Positions 56,691 through 64,000 of a stretch of 64,000 nt of DNA are shown here, one piece after another. Source of the stretch: Areca catechu. Lineage: Eukaryota; Streptophyta; Magnoliopsida; Arecales; Arecaceae. The DNA lies in NCBI GenBank assembly GCA_021397845.1, contig CM038047.1, positions 40,217,210-40,281,209 of the forward strand, given 5' to 3'. The stretch's first letter is position 1, and the number at the start of each line of letters is the position of its first letter. The notes under the pieces were generated by a model. It made no database searches and was not told the origin of the DNA. It saw nothing but the letters and a program-made list of their open reading frames with translations. Made by a program: the position numbers and the translations under genes.

Positions 56691-56718
56691 CTAAAGAGCT
56701 CGAGACGTTCATTGATCT

Positions 56719-58199
56719 TGTTGCCCAGAAATGGAGCCCAAGAGGGGGGGTGAATTGGATCTTTTTGAAAATTTAAAGCAATAATGTGCAGGCCTTGTGG
56801 TGTTTGTGAGTTATGAAATTGATGTACTAGATTATATGCAGCAAAAAGCAATAAATAGAGTGCAAGAAGTAAAAGAGCAAGAGATAGAAGAGACAATCAC
56901 ACACAAATACAAGATTTATAGTGGTTCGGTGCAAACCTAGCACATACATCCACTCCCCAAGCCACCCTTGGGAATTCCACTATAATCTCTTCAAGATTAC
57001 TGCTGACTTATTTTTCCAAAGGCTCACAAGTCAAAACCTATGTTGGTTTTATCACCTAGACTCACCAACTAACTTTTATACTTGTTTTGTATTCGGGCTC
57101 ACAAGTTAATCCTAGTTGGTTTTGTCCTTTTGGCTCACCAACAGCCACAACAACCTACTTTTAAGAAATCCTTGAAAGCTAGGTTAAATCAAAAAAGAAT
57201 GTCAGATATACAATTCAAAATAAACAAAACAAACTCTCTTCAAGAGTAAAATGGAAGCTTTGAGGCTCAAGTTGATGCTTTGTCTTGTCTTCTCATTGGA
57301 ATATTCTTCAAGCTCTCTTTTTGGAAAGATGGAAGAATGGGTTTGTAAGCTTTTTCAGGGAATCACACTTTAAATGGCTTTTGATGTGAAGTTCTTGAGA
57401 GAATATTGATTTTTGGGATTTGAATGGACTTCAATACTTCAAGAATAAGTTTGGTGAAGCTTAAATACTTCAAAAACTTTCAAAAAACAGTTTATGACCG
57501 TTTGAGCTTCAAATCTAGCCGTTGGGAGATTGAAAAGATACTTCTGCAACTCAGAAAAATAGATCCGTTAGGCTTGTCAGAACCCAAGTGTCTACACTTG
57601 GTTTGTCAGGTGTCGACACTTGGCTGTCAAGTGTCGATACTTGACTTCCAGGTGTCGACACTTGAATATTCAAGTGTCGACACTTGATTTACAGGTGTCG
57701 ACACTTGACACAAAAATACTCCAATGGCCATGTTCTGGATTTTCAAAAAGTCACAGGCCTTGAGTCGACACTTGGGAACTTAAGTGTCGACACTTGAGTT
57801 TCAGGTATCGACACTTGAATTCTGGATGTCGAAACTTGGTATGCCAAGGATTTTTTCTGCATGCCAAATGTTGAAGTGTCGATACTTGACTTCCCCGGTG
57901 TCAACAATTGGTTCTGCAAAATTCATAATTAAGTATAATTCAAACCAAAAATACAAGTATTGAATATGAAACTTAAATCCAACTTAAATAAACAATAAAT
58001 AAACTCTTGTAAGCCCTTTTTGCCTGGAGAAGACTCTTCAAATTGCGAAATATGCTTCGTTACACAGCATGCCATGATACTTTAATTTTAAGAATTTAAG
58101 GTGCTTGTTTCTTGAAAACTCATAACTAGAAATAAAGATTAGCACATAATATGTACTCAACATTTTGTTATTCATCAAAATCACTAGGTGGAGCCAACA
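56719..58199 (-). repeat. 3' LTR of the SIRE-type element
   Basis: 1481 bp, starting TGTTG and ending CAACA (perfect 5-bp inverted ends). The polypurine tract lies just outside at 58200-58215. It includes TTTATAGTGGTTCGGTGC (56917) and, 50 bases on, CCACTATAATC, a possible stem. The left flank GATCT (56714-56718) is the expected target-site copy. The solo LTR at 8280-9700 is a relative. Confidence 0.9.
57585..57910. repeat. cluster of GTGTCGACAC palindromes in the SIRE LTR
   Basis: About ten units of the type CARGTGTCGACACTTG are spaced 20-40 bases apart (for example near 57608, 57630, 57653, 57676, 57699). Several are perfect palindromes around GTCGAC; others have one change (GTATCGACAC, GTGTCGATAC). 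Confidence 0.92.
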
Positions 58200-58216
58200 A
58201 TCTCCTCCTTTTTGAT
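58200..58216 (-). promoter_or_regulatory. polypurine tract of the SIRE element
   Basis: On minus AAAAAGGAGGAGAT directly precedes the LTR start TGTTGGCTCC. It primes plus-strand DNA synthesis and fixes the LTR boundary and strand. Confidence 0.9.
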
Positions 58217-58871
58217 GATGAAAAAATCTTGAGTATATAAACATTTAATTTCAAATTTCAGATTTGATACATCATGAATATGATTTCAAGCTAATATATC
58301 CATAACTTGCATAGTTAAGAAGGATGAATCTCCCCTTTAGTTAGACAATTCTAATCAGAACAAGCAGTATGCATTATTGGTATCAGATCAAATTTGAAAT
58401 TTAGATGAATAAAGGTAGGAAATTCTACTCCCTCTTTTTGTCAATCATTAGAAAAAGGGAGTAAACTCCCCCTCAAAATGAGCATGGAGACAAAAAGTAG
58501 AAGAGTATCAGAGTTGATACAAGAGACAATTTTTCAAGAGTTAACAGGTATCAGAGCCAAAATATATATCTATCAAGTAAATGTAAACAATCAAGCTGTC
58601 AAAATCAATCATAGTGATTCACAAATTGTAGACATCAAGCTGAAATGCACATATATATATCTGTCAAGAAATGTTTTCAGTACAAAATTTGCTGACTCAT
58701 CAGCAGCACTAAAACAATCAAAATACATCATAAGATATAAATCATAAATAACATGAGACATAAATAACATACAACAACAAAAACATCTGTGAGGCTAATC
58801 CTCATCAGATGGGATCTCAAAAGATACAGGGCCTGTGATCCTAGACCTATGGGTTAGACCTCTAGGAGTCT
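58217..58871. other. SIRE 3' untranslated region
   Basis: AT-rich, no coding signal apart from short unsupported ORFs. A second purine-rich run with AAAAAGGGAG appears near 58440. Confidence 0.5.
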
Positions 58872-60470
58872 TCAAGATACCACGACTCCTAGTCCTAGTA
58901 GAAGGTCCAAAGTGGGGTACAACCCTAGAAGCTCGAGTAGAGGGAGATGGAAGAGTCTCAGCAAGAGTGACAAAGACTGAATCAGTGGAGACAGTTGTGC
59001 CAATCGAATCAGCAGGAGGAATAAAGGATACTGCGGCTCTCGACTGACTACCTCATATCCATCTGCACCGCCATCACTGTCACTATCACTGTCGTCATCA
59101 ATAACATCAGTATCTCCGTCCTCAATCCCATCAGCACGATCACCACCATCAATAGTTTCATCATGTCCATCCTGGTGGTCATCATCATCATCATCATCAT
59201 CACCAGCATCAGGAGGTGGAGTTGCAGGTGCTGCTGGAGGTAGAAGGAATCTCAGTAAGTCCTCGATACGAGCAAAACCCTCCTCCATAGTCTGACGAAT
59301 CTCAGCATGCTCCATGGTAGTATGTGCACGAAGACCCTCAATCTCAATGCGTAACTGGGTCGTGCGGACACCCAATCCAATCATCTCACTTCTGAGATCT
59401 GTGAACTGTTGTCTCGCGTGCTCCTCAAAAGATATATCCGTAGAAGGTGGAGGAGGACCCGAAGGTGTAGCTATCGGGGTCATCGGCTCTGCCTCTGATG
59501 CAGGAGCAGCCTGAGGAGGTGTATTGACCGGCCCTGATGGCCCGACTTCAGCCTCTCTGATCTCGTCCTCCTTATCTGGCTCCTCTCCAGTCTCTCTCCT
59601 AACCCAACAACCTGCGACCAACTGATATCCCATGCGGTGTAGCGACCGCTCGTCATAAACATCGGTATGTCGAATCTTCTTGGGGATCTCCCCCTCCAAG
59701 GGAACTCTACAAGCCCTAAACAGACGGGTCAGCGCCATCCCATATGGTAAACAATGACGTCTCTATGTCGCAGCATCATGCATCTGAACTAACATCAGTA
59801 AGGGTAAATCAATCTCGATCCTCTGGGTCATACTGACCATCATCATAAGCTCCCTCTCAGTGATGAAGTTGAATCGTCCAATCTTCGGAAGCAAGATACG
59901 GGCGGTGATGTGATGTAGAAGGCGCATCTCCACTGATAACTGGTTCGCGGTGACCACAGTCACTCCATGAACGTCCTCGCGCTCGAGAATGTACCTGAAG
60001 GATGCCTTTCTATCCTCTACTAAGAAGGTACAAATACCTCAATGAGGAATCTTCCATACTCTGCTGAGTAGCTCCTCTGTCAGTGAGATCTCCACTCCCC
60101 TGATGGTGGTGCTCCACTGTACTCGACGGCAGTCCAAAGTGCCATAAAACTCCCTCATTAGATGGGGATAGTACCTCTCCTGCATAGCACAAAAGGATAC
60201 TAATCCGGCATCAGTGAGTGTCTGTCGGATCTGGAAGTGATGTCTGTCGAAGAACTCAAGGTCGATCCATCGTCCTGAGGCTATGGCCTTCCCTGCCATC
60301 CTCTCTGTAGGGAAACTTGGAGTAGCTGAACTACTGATCTGACCTACATCATGTCTGGCCTTTGTCCTCCTCTCAGACCCATGTCCAGTCCTACTCCTAA
60401 TAGCTAATCTCTTTCTCAGACCCATCTCAATCAAGCTGAGCAAGAAAGAACCTAGGGGGAATGGTCTCAA
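58872..60470 (-). pseudogene. env-like extra ORF of the SIRE element
   Basis: The first part is open at 60039-60470: LRKRLAIRSR, IDLEFFDRHHFQIRQTL, CAMQERYYPHLMREFYGTL, GVEISLTEELLSRVWKIPH. A shifted middle (60030-59740) reads ANQLSVEMRLLHHI and RILLPKIGRFNFITERELMM. The last part is open at 58872-59738: GEIPKKIRHTDVYDERSLHRMGYQLV, a proline-rich link, a coiled-coil-like helix (LRIEIEGLRAHTTMEHAEI) and a strongly acidic tail with D/E runs. This matches the uncharacterised ORF in env position of SIRE-like elements. No clear signal peptide or transmembrane segment is seen, so an envelope role is doubtful. Broken by shifts and a stop. Confidence 0.78.
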
Positions 60471-61614
60471 TCAGGTTGAGAATAGAGATCGGCTACATGT
60501 TAGGCTAAAGGAGACTATATTTTTCTAAAAGAGGGATACTGGCTTTTAAGAAAGAATATGTTTTGAAAACTGGGATAAACATATTTGAGTTATAAAATAC
60601 AAGAAATCGAGGGTAAAATACCTTTAACACAAGAAATCAGGGGTAAAATACCTTTAACAGCTTGAAGAGTGGGAGATTTATCCCAATCAAAACATATTTG
60701 GGTTATAAAACATACGAGGGTTATAAAGATATTTTAGGGTTATAAAGTTATATAGTATACTTTGGTTAAAACATACTTTTCAAGTTTATAAGATCAGTAA
60801 ACTAGACTAAGTTAAAGTATATATAATATAAACCTATGGGATTTGGGTTAAAAACAAAATATATTTAGGTTTTAGGTCAAAAACAAGTAATCAACCGACA
60901 AAACAGTGAAAAGAGGAGCAAAATGCAAGGAAATTAACACAAATAATCCTTCCTTAGGAGAGAGAGATCTAAGAATAAGCAATAAATAGCTAGGAAATCT
61001 GAATTTACATGGAAACCCTTGAATATTTTGGCCAAAAACCCAATGTAACAGTGAAAATAATAAAACTGGATGGAATATTTGAGAAATCGGCCAAAAATCC
61101 ATGGAAAATCCAAGAAAGACACGTTCAAACATGATTCCCTCTAAATGGAAACTTCCAAACGGCTAAAAACTCCAAAAAATCTGATTAAAATTCATTAAAA
61201 CGGATGGAAAATGCAAATCTAGGTTACACAGTTTCAAAATGAAAAAAAGAGAGAGGGGAAATACCTGATTTTAGTCGGGGCAATAGGGGAAAGAGTTGAT
61301 TTGGGAGGTAGAGGAGCTTGAGGGACCACTGGAGCTCGAGAGAAAACGGGGGAAAACAAAATACAAAAGATTCGGTCTGTCCTAAAAAGATAGAAATTTT
61401 TGCGAGTGTCGACACTTGGGATTTCTCAAGTGTCGACACTTGGTCAGGTGTCGACACTTCGCAAAATCCAAGTGTCGACACTTGGCCAATAAAATCCCAA
61501 AAAAAATCTATAAAAATCTTTAAAAATTCAAGGATATTTTTAAAAGCTTTTGGGACTTAACACAAGTAATTTTTGAGTAAAAACAACTTGGGTAAGATGA
61601 AATTTGAGAGAGTT
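60471..61614. other. spacer between pol and the env-like ORF
   Basis: AT-rich. A ~29-bp unit with GGGGTAAAATACCTTTAACA is doubled at 60600-60660. A second cluster of GTCGAC palindromes lies at 61405-61490. Short minus ORFs (60872-61132) have no motif. Confidence 0.5.
61405..61490. repeat. second GTGTCGACAC palindrome cluster
   Basis: Four copies in about 85 bases, each GTGTCGACACTT, at roughly 61406, 61431, 61447 and 61473. The same unit as in the LTR, but outside it, between pol and the env-like ORF. Confidence 0.92.
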
Positions 61615-64000
61615 CTAGGATAATAGATTAATGATACCTAACTCTCTTCTAATCAAACAAAATCTCTCTTCACTCACTGGTTTGGTAAACATATCAGCTA
61701 ATTGATCATCAGTACATACAAATTTAAGTACTACATTAGAGTTTTGTACATGATCTCTTATAAAATGATGTCTTATTTCAATGTGTTCACTTCTTGAATG
61801 TTGCACAGGATTCTAAGTTAGATTGATTGCACTAGTATTGTCACATCTTATGGGTGTCTTAATTAGTTTAATGCCAAAGTCTTCGAGCTGTTGTTTGATC
61901 CATAGGAGTTGAGCACAACAGCTTCTAGCTGCTATATATTCATCTTTCGTCGTAGATAGAGCATCTAAATTCTGTTTTTTGCTACTCCATGAGATCAAAC
62001 TTACTCCAAAAAACTGACAAGTTCCACTAGTACTTTTACGATCAAGTTTACACCCAGCAAAGTCAGCATCAGAATAAGCAATCAATTCAAATGAAAAATC
62101 TCTAGAGTACCAAAGACCAATTTTAATTGAGCCAGATAGATATCTAAGTATGTGTTTAACAGCCAAAAGATGAGACTCTTTAGGATTAGACTGATATCTA
62201 GCACACATACAAATACTTAACATGATATGTGGCCTACTGGCAGTAAGATATAACAATAAACCAATCATGCCATGATATAATTTTTGGTCTATAGATTACC
62301 TGATTCATCCTTGTCAAGTCTACAAGAGGAGCTCTTAGGGGTACCTAATGGCTTGGTGCTCTCCATCCCAAATTTCTTGAGTATTTCTTTTGTGTACTTA
62401 GCTTGGTTAATGAAGATTTTCTCTTTGGTTTGCTTTATTTGGAGTCCGAGGAAGAAGTTCAGTTCTCCCATCATGCTCATCTTGAACTCACCCTGCATTA
62501 ATCTTGCAAACTCTTAATAAAGAGATTTGTTAGCAGCATCGAATATGATATCATCTATATATATTTGTACTACAAAGAGATTATCATTCTTTTTCTTCAA
62601 AAATAAAGTTTTGTCAACATTACCTCTAGTAAAATCATTTTTGAGCAAGAAAGAACTTAAACGATCATACCAAGCTCTAGGAGCTTGTTTCAAACCATAC
62701 AAAGCTTTATGAAGTTTGAAAACATGGTTTGGAAATTCAGGATTTTCAAAACCAGGAGGTTGTTCAACATAAACTTCTTCGATAAAATCATTTAAAAAGG
62801 CACTTTTAACATCCATTTGAAATAATTTAAAATCCATAAAATAAGCAAAAGTCAATAATAGCCTAATTGCCTCAAGTCTAGCCACAGGAGCAAAGGTTTT
62901 ATCAAAATCAATCCCTTCCTCCTGATTGTATCATTTGGCAACTAGTCTAGCCTTATTTCTTGTAACAATACCATTTTTATCAAGTTTGTTTCTAAAAACC
63001 CATTTGGTACCAATAATTGAAACATTTGAAGGCCTATCTACAAGAGTTCAAACATTGTTTCTTTTAAATTGGTTAAGTTCGTCTTGCATAGCATTTATCC
63101 AATTACAATCTTTTTTAGCTTCTTCAATCATTTTAAGTTCAATCTAAGAAACAAATGCTAAGTAATCACAAATATTCCTTAGGGATGAACGAGTACTTAC
63201 ACCTTTAGATGGATCACCAATGATAAGTTCTTTGGGGTGACCATGAGCATACCTCCATTCTTTGGATAGTGGACCACAGTAGATGTGTTTTCATCACCTT
63301 GTGCTTGATCTCCTTCAGTATTTTGATCACCTTCTTATTCCTTAGTAGGCTCTTCATTGTTACTTATATCTTCAGTTTTCTTGGTACCTGTTTCATCATT
63401 AAGCACATCTTCTTTTCTAGAAGATTTCTGGTCAGATTCATCAAACACAACATTTATGGATTCTTCAACAACAAGTATTCTTCTGTTGAAGATCTTGTAT
63501 GCCTTGCTAGATGTAGAGTAGCCTAGAAAGACACCTTCATATGACTTGGCATCAAATTTGCTCAAATTGTCTTTACCATTGTTTCAGATGAAACAACGGC
63601 ATCCAAAAATACGAAAATATCGAATTGAAGGTTTTCTACCCTTCCAAAGCTCATACGGTATTTTCTTTAAAATCAGTCGGATTAAAACATGGTTTAAAAC
63701 ATAGCATGCAGTGTTTATGGCTTCCGTCCAAAAATATCTAGGTAGGTCATTTTCACAAAGCATGGTATGTGCCATTTCTTCAAGAGTTCTATTTTTCCTT
63801 TCTACCATCCCATTTTGTTGAGGTATCCTAGGTGCTGAAAAATTATGATGAATGCCATTTTCAATACAAAATTTGTCAAAATCAGAATTTTCAAATTCGG
63901 TTCCATGGTCACTTCTCAAAGATACAATTGAAGCACCTTTTTCATTTGAAACTCTTTTATGAAATCTAATGAATTCAGAAAATGTTTTATCTTTGTGTGC
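61615..64000 (-). pseudogene. SIRE-type pol (integrase, RT, RNase H), partial
   Basis: Integrase is open at 63584-63919 (LRSDHGTEFEN-type start, NGMVERKNRTLEEMA, YFWTEAINTACYV), with the catalytic D and E kept. After a stop near 63581 it continues FDAKSYEGVFLGYS. RT is open at 62514-62885 (LFQMDVKSAFLN, VYVEQPPGFEN, ALYGLKQAPRAWYDRL, IYIDDIIF with both D), then 62289-62498 (MGELNFFLGLQI). RNase H covers 62268-61615: DADFAGCKLDRKSTSG, CDNTSAINLT, HIEIRHHFIRDHV, LADMFTKPV. Stops near 62516, 62290 and 61812 plus a frameshift break it. It continues beyond the right edge. Confidence 0.92.

Larger units (their letters stand above)
54090..56713 (-). mobile_element. Tat-lineage remnant M: LTR plus antisense ORF, cut by the SIRE element
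   Basis: The lineage motif in decayed form (CCTCCAATACTTAAGTCAAC, 54237-54256, after GCACCTGCAAAAGAAG) marks an LTR that begins near 54090 and probably ends near 55170. A plus-strand antisense ORF follows (55480-56690), the same order as in element K: 3' LTR, then antisense ORF. The SIRE insertion at 56719 cuts it; any gag-pol would lie beyond the window. Confidence 0.65.
56719..64000 (-). mobile_element. SIRE-type Ty1/copia element, 3' part
   Basis: From right to left on minus: integrase, RT, RNase H (to 61615), a spacer, an env-like extra ORF (60470-58872), polypurine tract and 3' LTR (58199-56719). An extra ORF between pol and the 3' LTR is typical of SIRE elements. The gag, first part of pol and 5' LTR lie past the right edge. 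Decay is moderate: long open pieces with a few stops and shifts. Confidence 0.9.

Overview
This is plant nuclear DNA made almost entirely of nested, decayed transposable elements. I see no rRNA, tRNA, CRISPR array or prokaryotic gene. The mix of dual-RNase-H Tat-lineage Ty3/gypsy, Angela-, Tork- and SIRE-type Ty1/copia and a CACTA element with a TNP2 transposase fits a repeat-rich flowering plant. A monocot such as a palm is my guess from the style of the polyproteins, not a demonstrated assignment. The only likely intact host gene is a small secreted LysM protein at 16.5-16.8 kb on the minus strand.

Layout. 1-3960: decayed Tat element A (+), gag to integrase. 3950-5270: three families of ~55-60 bp degenerate tandem repeats plus an exact 64-bp duplication. 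5490-14625: Tat element B (-), broken by an Angela-like solo LTR (6760-10101) that itself holds a SIRE-type solo LTR (8280-9700), and by a Tat solo LTR (11994-13232, target duplication GATAG). 14.6-19.2 kb: AT-rich host DNA with a CACTA-like end, a (TA)n tract, the LysM gene, a three-copy repeat and a possible SINE. 19.26-25.55 kb: CACTA element with subterminal repeats and a broken TNP2 gene. The TNP2 reading stops abruptly at a Tork copia remnant (25546-40564). That remnant is split inside its RT by GC-rich Tat element K (28078-39596, target duplication CTTAT), which carries two LTRs, gag-pol on the minus strand and the lineage's antisense ORF on the plus strand.

40.6-42.1 kb: AT-rich DNA with a decayed gag-like fragment. 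42088-45688: a complete non-coding LTR element (LARD-like, target duplication CTACC) filled with tandem repeats. 46.7-47.7 kb: a foldback element. 48038-51325: a copia element that kept LTRs, gag and protease but lost integrase, RT and RNase H. 51810-53918: a GC-rich Tat solo LTR (target duplication CAATG). 54.1-56.7 kb: a Tat LTR plus antisense-ORF remnant. 56719 to the end: a SIRE-type copia element (-) with its 3' LTR, an env-like extra ORF and pol; it runs past the right edge.

Nothing here works together as an operon-like system; the logic is insertion history. Seven LTRs or LTR remnants share one ~19-bp motif, which orients them and ties them to one lineage. I found no convincing new biological system. 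The best candidates for a second look are the antisense ORFs with a conserved intron, the clustered GTCGAC palindromes of the SIRE element, the LARD with dimeric satellite-like repeats, and a long hairpin just upstream of TNP2.
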